Positions 1 through 7,929 of a stretch of 38,214 nt of DNA are shown here, piece after piece. The stretch is from a virus. The DNA is taken from IMG/VR virus record IMGVR_UViG_3300046167_000070, positions 1 to 38,214 of that record; one strand, 5' to 3'. The position numbers and the translations under genes were made by a program. Every line of letters starts with the position of its first letter. The stretch's first letter is position 1. The notes under the pieces are model-generated. The model did no database searches, was not told the DNA's origin, and saw only the letters and a list, made by a program, of their open reading frames with translations.

Positions 1-1
1 G

Positions 2-316
2 ACTAGATGCACACACATACACCTACCACCTGACAAAGGCAACGACTACATCCTGTCAGTATCACAGTCAGAAGAAGATTATCTTGAGGTATGCCTGATG
101 GTTTATGTACCCAACAAGCGGGGCTATGTACTAGAGGGCAACACGTTACAGGTCTATGACGTTCACGAACTGTTTGAGATAGTCTATGAAGCCATCGAAC
201 ATGGTGAGTTGTCTATCTTTATGAACTACTATGAGATAGAACTTGACAGCAGTAACGACAACGTGGTAAGACTAGCAGTAGATAATGAATGGCCTGTTGA
301 TAGGGCAGATGACTAA
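2..316 (+). CDS. Hypothetical early protein, 5' truncated by window edge
   Basis: The reading frame is open from base 2 to the stop at 314-316, so the gene probably begins outside the window. An internal ATG at 98, with GAGG about 9 bases upstream, is an alternative start giving 72 residues. The product is acidic and Tyr/Glu-rich with no domain I recognise. The stop overlaps the next start (TAATG), so it belongs to the same early operon. Small unknown genes upstream of the RNA polymerase are typical of T7-like phages, where they often act on the host, but nothing here shows a function. Confidence 0.6.
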   Translation, partial: TRCTHIHLPPDKGNDYILSVSQSEEDYLEVCLMVYVPNKRGYVLEGNTLQVYDVHELFEIVYEAIEHGELSIFMNYYEIELDSSNDNVVRLAVDNEWPVDRADD

Positions 317-564
317 TGAAGATAACACCAGTACATAAAGCAGTGATGCAAGCAAGAAGGAGACAGTCGATGCCTAACTACAAGCACCAGCTAACACGAA
401 ACAAGTACGATGATGCCTATGTCATGGGGTATCACAACGGCTATCACGCTGTGAAGTACGACAACCAGTATGACAAGGACACACAAGCCCAGTACTGGAT
501 CAAGTTCAAGCATGGCTACACAGCAGGTAAACTAATGCGTGTCAAAGAGGAGAGGGTAGCATGA
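316..564 (+). CDS. Small basic early protein, possibly RMF-like
   Basis: This 82-residue protein starts in a TAATG overlap with the gene before it and ends in an ATGA overlap with the next, indicating translational coupling. The second half has a pattern of the form AYxxGYxxG, then about 20 residues, then WxxFxxGYxxG. That loosely recalls ribosome modulation factor-like proteins, which phages also carry. The likeness is judged by eye and is weak; otherwise the protein is unknown. The N-terminus (residues 1-30) is rich in Lys and Arg. Confidence 0.6.
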   Translation: MKITPVHKAVMQARRRQSMPNYKHQLTRNKYDDAYVMGYHNGYHAVKYDNQYDKDTQAQYWIKFKHGYTAGKLMRVKEERVA

Positions 565-746
565 GTATGGGCTTTAAGACTTGCCCCTACTGTAACAAGG
601 GTGAGGCAGAAGCAGTATACGCTATTGATAATAAGATAGAGTGGTTCTGTATTGAGTGCCTAGCTGAGTGGTCTGAGGATGCTGATGAGTATGAGATCAT
701 TACTGCCCAGCAGGAGTGGATGATGCGTTACTATGGAGAAGAGTGA
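561..746 (+). CDS. Small zinc-ribbon protein
   Basis: This 61-residue protein carries two CxxC knuckles, C8-P-Y-C11 and C30-I-E-C33, separated by 18 residues, which is the layout of a zinc ribbon. The rest is acidic (residues 35-50). Its start overlaps the stop of the preceding gene (ATGA) and its stop overlaps the next start (TGATG). Its position in the early cluster suggests a host- or nucleic-acid-interacting role; that is inference only. Confidence 0.65.
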   Translation: MSMGFKTCPYCNKGEAEAVYAIDNKIEWFCIECLAEWSEDADEYEIITAQQEWMMRYYGEE

Positions 747-901
747 TGGTAGTACTACTACTAAGTATCTTTGCAATGATAGCAGCAGTATCTTTGTATG
801 GTATGGCTACTGACTATGAAGCAGTAGTACCCTATCAGTTTGCTTTAATGATCCTAAGCGTTATCGTAGGTAGTGCTATGGGTATACTAAGTATAGTTTA
901 A
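746..901 (+). CDS. Small early membrane protein
   Basis: I chose the ATG at 746, which overlaps the preceding stop (TGATG) and has GGAGAAG just upstream. An upstream ATG at 716 is possible but overlaps the preceding gene by 31 bases. The 51-residue product has two hydrophobic stretches, roughly residues 1-20 and 30-50, separated by a short polar Asp/Tyr/Glu segment, so it is probably a two-pass inner-membrane protein. The function is unknown. Confidence 0.5.
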   Translation: MVVLLLSIFAMIAAVSLYGMATDYEAVVPYQFALMILSVIVGSAMGILSIV

Positions 902-913
902 GGGGGCTTAACC

Positions 914-1687
914 ATGAGGGGAACTTTAGAAACTCAGTTATCACTAGAACAAGAGATGATAACAGCAGGTATAGAACGATACCGTAAGGATTTAGACAAG
1001 GCTATTGCCAGTAAGTCTGAGTCTCGCACCCAACATGGACAGGTCATTGTATCACGCACTGTTAGTGCTGTTGCAACAGGAGTAAAGGAACTAATAGACA
1101 ACCCTAAGTCCAACAGGGATATAACTTACGGTCTTATTAAAGACATGAAGGTAGAAGAGGTAGCCTACCTGTCACTGATTACCCTGATAGATGGTATCTC
1201 ACACAGGCAGGGGCTACTGTACCTAGCACACATCATTGGTGGTGCTATTGAAATGCAGGACAGACTAGACAGGTGGGTAGCAGATGAGGGTGACGTAGCA
1301 CGTAACACCATCAAGCTGGCACTGAAGAAGTCTAGTAATGCTAGACGCTACGGCCTGACACACAAGATGAACAAGGATGGGTTCAAACATACAGAGTGGA
1401 ACAAGTCTGACCGTATCCACGTAGGCTGTAGGATGATAGATGTAGTTGTAAGAACTACAGGTCTAGTAGAGTTACAGAAGCAGAGGTCAGGTAAGACTAA
1501 GACTACCACAATTGTTAAGGCTACCTCAGAGACTGAGGCATGGATCAATGGCTTTAGGCAGTACACTGAGACAGCAAGGCCACGCTTTGCACCCTGTCTC
1601 ATAGTACCTAAGGACTGGACAAGCGTAACAGGTGGTGGATACCACAGTGATTACATACCAGAGCTACCGATAGTGAGGCGAAGATGA
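914..1687 (+). CDS. T7-type RNA polymerase, N-terminal part (split)
   Basis: This 257-residue ORF aligns with the N-terminal domain of T7 RNA polymerase (about residues 35-315). Shared landmarks include the HVGxRxI segment and the PK-x-WTxxTGGGY motif just before the domain boundary. In T7 this domain holds the AT-rich recognition and promoter-melting elements and the emerging RNA. The ORF stops at TGA 1685-1687, and the catalytic part continues in another frame from 1684 with no loss of aligned sequence. It may be a real subunit, as in the two-subunit RNAPII of phage N4, or the result of one missing base. An AGGGGG-type Shine-Dalgarno precedes the ATG. Confidence 0.9.
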   Translation: MRGTLETQLSLEQEMITAGIERYRKDLDKAIASKSESRTQHGQVIVSRTVSAVATGVKELIDNPKSNRDITYGLIKDMKVEEVAYLSLITLIDGISHRQGLLYLAHIIGGAIEMQDRLDRWVADEGDVARNTIKLALKKSSNARRYGLTHKMNKDGFKHTEWNKSDRIHVGCRMIDVVVRTTGLVELQKQRSGKTKTTTIVKATSETEAWINGFRQYTETARPRFAPCLIVPKDWTSVTGGGYHSDYIPELPIVRRR

Positions 1688-3327
1688 GTGTAGGTGAACA
1701 GTTAAGAAGACTAGAGGACGCTGAGTTAGGTCAGGAATACTCATGCCTTAACGCACTACAGCGTACTGCATGGCAGATCAACAAGCCTGTGCTACAGGTA
1801 CTGCGTACTGTATGGGATGGTGGACAGCAGTGGGGTAAGCTACCTGCAAAGGATGACCTACCTCTACCCATGTATCCCTTTGACAAAGACCCTAAGGAAT
1901 TGACTGGGGCAGACAGAGAAGAGTTTGTGCTATGGTCACGACAGCGTAATGCTATCTACTCCCATAACAATCGCACCGTGAGCAAGCGCATACAGGTTGA
2001 GCGTACACTGCAAGTAGCTGAAGACTATGCCAAGCATGATGAGTTTTATTATGTATGGCAGAATGACTTCAGGTCACGCAAGTATGCTAGCTGTACCTTC
2101 CTCTCTCCTCAGTCAGCAGACTGGAGCAAGTCACTCCTTACATTTAGTAATGGTGTGGCTATCAACAACTGGGATGAGGCACGGTGGTTGTGTATTCATG
2201 GTGCTAACCTGTATGGTAACGACAAGATCACACTAGACCAGCGTGAGTCATGGGCATGGGACAAGTCAGATGAGTTCGTCCGTATTGCTGAGAACCCTTA
2301 CGATAATCTGCTGTGGCTTGAGGCTGACAAGCCTTACCAATTCCTAGCATGGTGCTTTGAGTTCGCACAGCTAGTACGTCAGGGCTGGGGTTACATCTCA
2401 ACCCTACCTGTGTCAGCAGATGGCAGTTGTAATGGATTACAGCACCTCTCAGCCATCCTAAGGGATGAGCGTGGGGGTAGGGCTACCAATCTACTACCTG
2501 CCGCACAGCCTCAGGATATCTACACTGAGGTAGCAATGGAAGCTATGGCACGTGTGATGAACGAGGACACAGAGTTATCACGCCAGTGGAAGAGGTTTGG
2601 TGTCTCTCGTAAGCTAACCAAGAGGCCAGTGATGATCGTACCATACTCAGGTACTAAGCACTCATGTAGAGCCTACATCCAAGAGGCTATGGAAGAACAG
2701 ATCAACGATACAGGTGACAATCCCTTTGGTGAAGACCTGTTCCCTGCAAGTGTATACCTTGCTAACTATGTATGGGATGCTATCAGTAATGTAATCGTTG
2801 CAGCCAGCAGGGTGATGGACTATATCAAATCAGTAGGAGATGTATATGCTGACGTAAACAAACACATGGAGTGGGTCACACCCACAGGCTGGCTAGTGTT
2901 ACAGTCATACAATAACACAACAACCAAACGCATCAAGACACACATCAATGGCGAGATCGTCAAGCTTAACATGCTTGAGGAACAGTCAACAGTATCACGC
3001 AGACGTACAGGTTCAGGCAGTAGCCCTAACTTCATCCACTCTCTGGATGCAGCAGCTATGACCAAGACCATCAATGCCTGTGTGAACCGTGGCATCCTAG
3101 ACTTTGCTATGGTACATGATAGCTATGGCACACACAGTAGCCTGATGCCTATGATGTCTGACCTTATACGTCAGGAGTTTGTTAGGATGTACGAGCAGCA
3201 TGATGTGTTGACTGAGTTAAGAGATCATGCTATACAAACTTTAGGTACAGAGGATGTCCCTCTGCCACCAGCACTAGGTGACTTAGACATACGCAGGGTA
3301 CTACAGTCTGAATACTTCTTTGCTTAG
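1684..3327 (+). CDS. T7-type RNA polymerase, catalytic part
   Basis: This 547-residue ORF holds the whole polymerase domain of a single-subunit phage RNA polymerase. Motif A is SADGSCNGLQH (catalytic Asp at D246), motif B is KRPVMIVPY (K313, Y321, matching T7 K631 and Y639), and motif C is HDSYG (D479). The C-terminus ends in FFA, like the T7 FAFA end, so it is complete. The region around residues 415-445, where T7 has its promoter specificity loop, is present. The ATG lies in an ATGA overlap with the N-terminal ORF and has GAGG five bases upstream, so independent initiation is plausible. It should transcribe the phage genes from the CCCCTATT-type sites. Confidence 0.95.
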   Translation: MSVGEQLRRLEDAELGQEYSCLNALQRTAWQINKPVLQVLRTVWDGGQQWGKLPAKDDLPLPMYPFDKDPKELTGADREEFVLWSRQRNAIYSHNNRTVSKRIQVERTLQVAEDYAKHDEFYYVWQNDFRSRKYASCTFLSPQSADWSKSLLTFSNGVAINNWDEARWLCIHGANLYGNDKITLDQRESWAWDKSDEFVRIAENPYDNLLWLEADKPYQFLAWCFEFAQLVRQGWGYISTLPVSADGSCNGLQHLSAILRDERGGRATNLLPAAQPQDIYTEVAMEAMARVMNEDTELSRQWKRFGVSRKLTKRPVMIVPYSGTKHSCRAYIQEAMEEQINDTGDNPFGEDLFPASVYLANYVWDAISNVIVAASRVMDYIKSVGDVYADVNKHMEWVTPTGWLVLQSYNNTTTKRIKTHINGEIVKLNMLEEQSTVSRRRTGSGSSPNFIHSLDAAAMTKTINACVNRGILDFAMVHDSYGTHSSLMPMMSDLIRQEFVRMYEQHDVLTELRDHAIQTLGTEDVPLPPALGDLDIRRVLQSEYFFA

Positions 3328-3345
3328 TCTAAAGTTCCCCTATTG
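3328..3345 (+). promoter_or_regulatory. Candidate phage RNAP promoter upstream of ssb
   Basis: The sequence TCTAAAGTTCCCCTATTG lies in the gap between the RNA polymerase stop and ssb. It differs at 2 of 18 positions from the site at 11753 and at 3 of 18 from the site at 37835. T7 has a class II promoter just upstream of gene 2.5, the same place. The transcription start and the recognised strand are inferred from gene direction. Confidence 0.65.
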
Positions 3346-3378
3346 CCATTTAACCGAAAGCTTAAGGAGCTTACATAT

Positions 3379-4014
3379 ATGGAAACGAAACACATGAAGA
3401 TACAAGGTTCAGCAATGTGGGCAAAAGTAATGGAGCCTGATACAAAGTTTGTACCTGAAGGACAGTACACTATCAAGGTAGTGATGCCTGTCACAGAAGC
3501 AGCAGAATTGTGTGAACAACTAGACAGCTACGCAACCCAGAAGCTAGCTGAAGTTGTCAAGGAACAGCCGAAACTTAAAGCTGTCCTGTCCACTACTCCA
3601 GCCTACACCACTGAGTACGATGACGATGGTAACGATACTGGTAACGTCACGTTCAACTGTAAACTCAAGGCAGTACAGGTACTGCGTGATGGAACCAAAC
3701 GAGTACAGAAACCCTTTGTCTGTGACTCAAAGGTTAAGCCTATCAACCCTGACACTCTAATCGGTAACGGTTCTAAGGTGATTGTTAAAGTTCAGCCTAA
3801 CCCTTACATGATGCCAGCCACTAAGACTGTTGGTGTATCCCTAAAAATGTTAGGTGTGCAGGTCATTGACTTAGTAGAGTATGGTATGCCTACCACTAAC
3901 CTCTTTGATGAAGAGGATGGTTACATTACCCAAGCAGTAGTGAAGGATGATAACCAAGAGATGTTCAATGATGTAGATGATACCACTGATGCTAAAGACC
4001 AAGGGGACTTTTGA
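3379..4014 (+). CDS. ssDNA-binding protein, T7 gp2.5-like
   Basis: I chose the ATG at 3379 because AAGGAG lies about 10 bases upstream; a longer reading from TTG 3343 would start inside the promoter-like site. The 211-residue product has the gp2.5 plan: an OB-fold-like core and a long acidic tail (about residues 175-211) ending in an aromatic residue (GDF). In T7 the acidic tail with terminal Phe contacts DNA polymerase and primase-helicase. Position between RNA polymerase and endonuclease I matches T7. The 3' end overlaps endonuclease I by about 38 bases. Confidence 0.85.
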   Translation: METKHMKIQGSAMWAKVMEPDTKFVPEGQYTIKVVMPVTEAAELCEQLDSYATQKLAEVVKEQPKLKAVLSTTPAYTTEYDDDGNDTGNVTFNCKLKAVQVLRDGTKRVQKPFVCDSKVKPINPDTLIGNGSKVIVKVQPNPYMMPATKTVGVSLKMLGVQVIDLVEYGMPTTNLFDEEDGYITQAVVKDDNQEMFNDVDDTTDAKDQGDF

Positions 4015-4354
4015 GGCAAGGGTCATCGAAGACCTTAACGAGCGTGGCGTTTCATACCAGTACGAGCCAGACAAGATGGCCTACTATGTGGAACGTCACT
4101 ACATCCCTGACTTAGCAGTAGGTAGTATGATCGTAGAGCTTAAGGGTTATCTTAGACAGGATAGCCAACGCAAGATGAAGTCAATCAAGGCACAGTATCC
4201 CGACTTGGATATCCGCTTTGTATTTCAGAAGGCAAGCTCTACCATACAGGGTGCTAAGAAAAGAAAGGATGGGTCTAAGATGACCTGTGGTGAGTGGGCA
4301 GACCGACAAGGGTTTGTCTGGGCAGAGGGTACAATACCAGAGGAGTGGTTGTAA
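3977..4354 (+). CDS. Endonuclease I (Holliday junction resolvase), T7 gp3-like
   Basis: The 125-residue product aligns along its length with T7 endonuclease I (149 aa). Landmarks are the FEARVIEDLNERG helix, the YIPDL segment (T7 YTPDF), the VELKGYL strand (T7 VETKGLW) holding the catalytic Glu/Lys, and DIRFVFQ (T7 DIRIVFS). The family resolves branched DNA before packaging and helps degrade host DNA. The start is either ATG 3977 or ATG 3989; neither has a strong Shine-Dalgarno, so translation is probably coupled to ssb. The stop overlaps the next ATG (TAATG). Confidence 0.9.
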   Translation: MIPLMLKTKGTFEARVIEDLNERGVSYQYEPDKMAYYVERHYIPDLAVGSMIVELKGYLRQDSQRKMKSIKAQYPDLDIRFVFQKASSTIQGAKKRKDGSKMTCGEWADRQGFVWAEGTIPEEWL

Positions 4355-4605
4355 TGAGTGTCATTGACACAGTAGAAGAGATTGTATCTGAGGTTGATCT
4401 ACAGGCTGAGTTCACTAAGAATGGCCTGAGCTTCTCAGTATACATGGATGACTTGGAGTTTCACGAAGCAGTAGACTATGATGACATGGCTTATGCGATG
4501 TGCCATGATGCTGATAAGTATCCTGATCCTGAACTATCTAGGATTGCAGATGGGTTACGCATGATGTCTACAATCTTAGAGGAAGAGTTGGATGCAAGAG
4601 GATAG
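4354..4605 (+). CDS. Hypothetical acidic protein
   Basis: This 83-residue acidic protein starts in a TAATG overlap with endonuclease I; a longer reading from 4294 would lie inside that gene. It is rich in Asp and Glu, is probably helical and has no membrane segment or motif I recognise. Its end overlaps the start of primase-helicase by 14 bases. Its place between gp3 and gp4 homologues suggests a DNA-metabolism accessory, which is inference. Confidence 0.6.
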   Translation: MSVIDTVEEIVSEVDLQAEFTKNGLSFSVYMDDLEFHEAVDYDDMAYAMCHDADKYPDPELSRIADGLRMMSTILEEELDARG

Positions 4606-6202
4606 TGAGTTCATCAGGCATGAAGCCTGTCCTCACTGTGGTAGTAGTGATGCCAATGCTTTATACAGCAACGGTAATCACTACTGCTTCTCTTGTCAGA
4701 CACTAACCCCTGCTGATGGGCAGGAGATACAGGAGATGGTAATGCCGAAAGCAAATGCTAACTTCCTAGAGGTCACGCCCCAAGCTTTCGGTAAGCGTAG
4801 GATCAGCGAGGCTACATCTAAACACTGGAAGTATGGTGTGTCTGAGTATCATGGTAGTAAGGTACAAGTAGCCAACTACTATGACGATCACGGTACACTA
4901 CAGGCACAGAAGGTACGCTTTCCCAACAAGGACTTCACCGTTATCGGTGACTTAAAGAAGGCTGGCCTGTATGGTCAGAACCTATGCCGTGATGGTGGTA
5001 AGATGATTACTATTGTCGAGGGTGAGCTTGATGCCCTGTCACTTAGCCAAGCCTTTGGTAACAAGTGGCCTGTCGTTAGCATACCCTCAGGCATAGACAG
5101 TGCTAAGAGAGCTATTGGACGTTCAATTGAATGGCTTAGTAAGTACGACAGCATCATCCTTATGTTTGATAATGATGAGGTAGGTCAGGCTGCTGCACTT
5201 GATGTAGCTTCTATCCTTCCACCCAACAAGGCTAAGATTGCCAAGCTTCCCCTCAAGGATGCTAGTGATATGCTACAGGCTGGACGGACAGAGGAACTAA
5301 TCAATGCAGTGTGGGGTGCTAAGACATTCCGGCCTGATGGCATTGTGTCAGGCACAGACCTGTGGGATGTGGTTACATCAGTAGATGAACGTGCCTCTAT
5401 CCCATACCCATACACTGGACTCAATGAGAAGGTGGGTGGTTGCCGTAAGGGTGAGATCGTTACCCTGACAGCAGGATCAGGCATTGGAAAGTCTCAGCTA
5501 GCACGTGAGCTAGCACACAGTCTCATTAAGAATGGTGAGACAGTAGGCTACATAGCACTAGAGGAGAACGTAAAGCGTACTGCACTAGGGCTTATGTCTA
5601 TTGAGATGAACAGGTTGCTACACCTACAGAGTAACGAGGATGTATCAACAGAAGAGATGAAGGAAGCCTTTGATGCTACCGTAGGTTCAGGCAGGGTGTA
5701 CCTGTATGACCACTGGGGCAGCACCGACAGCGACAACCTACTATCTAAGATACGTTATCTTGTACGTGGTTGTGGTTGTAACTTCATTGTCCTAGACCAC
5801 ATCAGTATTGTGGTGTCAGGACTAGAGGGTGGTGATGAAAGGCGTATCATTGACAACACCATGACTAAGCTACGTGGTTTAGTTGAGGAGTTGAACTGTG
5901 GTATGATCCTGATCTCACACCTCAAGCGTCCATCAGGTGACAGAGGACATGAGGATGGCGCACAGACATCACTTGCCCAGCTACGTGGTAGTGCTGCTAT
6001 CGGTCAGCTATCCGATATCGTGATTGGATTAGAACGTAACCAGCAGGACAAGGACAACTCTAACATCAGTGATGTCAGGGTGTTAAAGAACAGATGGTCA
6101 GGAGATACAGGCATAGCCTGTCACTTGTCCTATTCAGCAGATACAGGAAGGATGACTGAGACATACTGGGACGATGAGGATGAGGTAGAGATAGACTTTT
6201 AA
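4592..6202 (+). CDS. Primase-helicase, T7 gp4-like
   Basis: The 536-residue protein (T7: 566) has an N-terminal zinc-binding domain with C13-x2-C16 and C32-x2-C35 that recognises the priming site. A TOPRIM primase core follows (IVEGELDALSL near residue 145; LMFDNDEVG near 190), then a RecA-like hexameric helicase with Walker A GSGIGKS (around 295-302), Walker B FIVLDHIS, and the LRGSAAIGQLSD and LERNQQ motifs. The acidic C-terminus ends in Phe as in T7, where it contacts DNA polymerase. It unwinds the fork and makes primers. It is intact, unlike the adjacent polymerase gene. Confidence 0.95.
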   Translation: MQEDSEFIRHEACPHCGSSDANALYSNGNHYCFSCQTLTPADGQEIQEMVMPKANANFLEVTPQAFGKRRISEATSKHWKYGVSEYHGSKVQVANYYDDHGTLQAQKVRFPNKDFTVIGDLKKAGLYGQNLCRDGGKMITIVEGELDALSLSQAFGNKWPVVSIPSGIDSAKRAIGRSIEWLSKYDSIILMFDNDEVGQAAALDVASILPPNKAKIAKLPLKDASDMLQAGRTEELINAVWGAKTFRPDGIVSGTDLWDVVTSVDERASIPYPYTGLNEKVGGCRKGEIVTLTAGSGIGKSQLARELAHSLIKNGETVGYIALEENVKRTALGLMSIEMNRLLHLQSNEDVSTEEMKEAFDATVGSGRVYLYDHWGSTDSDNLLSKIRYLVRGCGCNFIVLDHISIVVSGLEGGDERRIIDNTMTKLRGLVEELNCGMILISHLKRPSGDRGHEDGAQTSLAQLRGSAAIGQLSDIVIGLERNQQDKDNSNISDVRVLKNRWSGDTGIACHLSYSADTGRMTETYWDDEDEVEIDF

Positions 6203-6220
6203 CTAGTGCGGAGACACGGT

Positions 6221-6451
6221 ATGAAATACATATGGGATATAGAAGCAGACAACTTACTTGATGAAGTAACACAGGTATGGTGTCATGTCTTCAGAGATGT
6301 AGACACTGATGAGGTACACACCTTTGACCCAACACAGACGCAGGAAGCCTTGGACTTTATGGACAAAGCAAAGACACTCATTGGTCATAATGTTACTGAC
6401 TATGACCTTGCGTGTGATAAAGAAACTACATGGCTACACCTACAAGGGTGA
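6221..6451 (+). CDS. DNA polymerase, N-terminal exonuclease fragment (frame-broken)
   Basis: The ATG at 6221 has GGAG about 8 bases upstream and matches the T7 gp5 N-terminus (exonuclease motif I as DIEADNLL). Homology continues to GHNVTDYDL (motif II, equivalent to T7 GHKYDV) and then stops at base 6409. The remaining residues to the stop at 6451 are out of frame. Removing one T of the TT doublet at 6408-6409 restores an uninterrupted match (YDLRVIKKL against T7 YDVPALTKL, equal length). This is therefore the 5' end of one polymerase gene that continues in the next two entries. Confidence 0.75.
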   Translation: MKYIWDIEADNLLDEVTQVWCHVFRDVDTDEVHTFDPTQTQEALDFMDKAKTLIGHNVTDYDLACDKETTWLHLQG

Positions 6452-6569
6452 GGTCATTGATACGTTGGTATACTCTAGAACAGTATGGCCTGATGTAAAA
6501 GAGATTGACTTCAAGTTAAACAAGAAGGGTAACTTCCCTCAGAAACCTAATAGGCAGTCACTCACTTAA
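6411..6569 (+). CDS. DNA polymerase, middle fragment (frame-broken)
   Basis: From about 6411 the T7 gp5-like sequence continues in a second frame, including EVIDTLVYSRTVWPDVKEID (T7 CIDTLVLSRLIHSNLKDTD). Homology ends at about base 6546, and the frame runs out of match to a stop at 6569. Removing one C of the CC doublet at 6546-6547 gives FPQKLIGSHSLKAWGYRLG, equal in length to T7 FPGKRFGSHALEAWGYRLG-type sequence. It has no start codon or Shine-Dalgarno of its own, so it is a piece of the flanking gene rather than a separate one. Confidence 0.65.
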   Translation, partial: RVIKKLHGYTYKGEVIDTLVYSRTVWPDVKEIDFKLNKKGNFPQKPNRQSLT

Positions 6570-7929
6570 GGCATGGGGCTACAGACTAGGAGAATTAAAA
6601 GGTGATTACAATAGTGGCAGCGAGAGCTTTGCAGCATATACCCCTGAGATGCTCGACTACTGCATCCAAGACACAGCAGTTACAAACAAACTGTATCGTA
6701 AAATTATGGAGAAAAATTTTAGCCAATTGGCACTAGACCTAGAAGCTGAAATCCATACCCTACTACTACAACAACAAGAGCATGGCTTTGACTTCAATGT
6801 ACAGGAAGCTCAGGCTCTTTACAGTAGGCTAGCACAACGTAGGTCTGACATTGAGGATGAGTTAGTCAGTACCTTTGAACCTACTATCATTGAGTTAAAG
6901 ACTAAGACAAAGACTATCCCATTCAACCCAGCATCACGTATGCAGATTGCAGACAGACTAATGAAGCGTGGTTGGAAACCCAAAGCGTTCACTGACAGTG
7001 GTGAGCCTAAGGTAGATGAGACTGTCCTATCTGGTATTGACATGCCAGAGGCTAGACTACTACAGGAATATCTACTACTCAACAAACGCATAGGCCAACT
7101 AGCTACAGGCAAACAGGCATGGCTGAAGATGGAGAAGGGTGGAAAGATTCATGGACGTGTCAATCATATGGGTGCTGTCACCTCTCGTTGTACTCATTCC
7201 AATCCTAACACAGCGCAGATACCAAGTGTGGGTGCGCCATATGGCAAGGAGTGTAGAGAACTATTCATCTCTCCTAGCGGGTATAGTCTACTTGGTGCTG
7301 ATGCTAGCGGTCTTGAGCTACGTTGTCTTGCTCATTATATGGCTGCTTATGACGATGGATCGTATGCTGATGTGGTCTTGAATGGTGACATTCATACTGC
7401 TAACCAGAAGGCTGCTGGTCTTGAGTCACGTAATCAGGCTAAGACATTCATCTATGGATTTCTTTATGGTTCAGGTGATGAGAAGACAGGCAAGATCATA
7501 GGCAAGGGTGCGAAGGAAGGTAAGGCAATCAAGCAGAAGTTCTTGAAGAAACTACCAGCCCTCAAGTATCTTAAGGATGCAGTATCTAAGGCTGCTGATG
7601 AACGAGGCTGGGTCAAGGGATTGGATGGACGTATCATTCCTATCCGACACAGCCACGCTGCACTGAACACTCTACTACAGAGTGCTGGTGCTATAATCTG
7701 TAAGACATGGTATGTGTTTATCTCACGTGCCATTAAGAAAGCCAAGCTGGACGCACAGATTGTAGCGTTCATCCATGATGAAGTTCAAGTAGTAGTAAAG
7801 AAGGGACAGGAAGATGAGACAGGGCGAGTTATTCTTGAGTGTATGCGGGACGTTGAAAGACACTTCAACTTCAGATGTAGACTCGACAGTGAGTACAAGT
7901 ACGGAAGCAACTGGGCAGACACCCACTAA
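6547..7929 (+). CDS. DNA polymerase, polymerase domain (family A, T7 gp5-like)
   Basis: Homology starts at base 6547 (LIGSHSLKAWGYRLGELKG); the first in-frame ATG is 6649. Exonuclease motif III is YCIQDTAVT. The polymerase domain has motif A GADASGLELRCLAHYMA, the O-helix RNQAKTFIYGFLYGSGDEK with Tyr at the T7 Y526 position, motif C FIHDEVQ, and an end (NWADTH) like T7 NWAICH. With both doublets corrected the protein is 568 residues against 704 in T7. Much of the difference is the thioredoxin-binding insert, which is absent: only about 19 residues lie between STF and FNPAS. Confidence 0.9.
   Translation, partial: LIGSHSLKAWGYRLGELKGDYNSGSESFAAYTPEMLDYCIQDTAVTNKLYRKIMEKNFSQLALDLEAEIHTLLLQQQEHGFDFNVQEAQALYSRLAQRRSDIEDELVSTFEPTIIELKTKTKTIPFNPASRMQIADRLMKRGWKPKAFTDSGEPKVDETVLSGIDMPEARLLQEYLLLNKRIGQLATGKQAWLKMEKGGKIHGRVNHMGAVTSRCTHSNPNTAQIPSVGAPYGKECRELFISPSGYSLLGADASGLELRCLAHYMAAYDDGSYADVVLNGDIHTANQKAAGLESRNQAKTFIYGFLYGSGDEKTGKIIGKGAKEGKAIKQKFLKKLPALKYLKDAVSKAADERGWVKGLDGRIIPIRHSHAALNTLLQSAGAIICKTWYVFISRAIKKAKLDAQIVAFIHDEVQVVVKKGQEDETGRVILECMRDVERHFNFRCRLDSEYKYGSNWADTH

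Noticed and set aside
828-845. AGTACCCTATCA upstream of the RNA polymerase as a fourth promoter site
   Set aside because: It lacks one C, differs at other positions, and lies inside a coding region.
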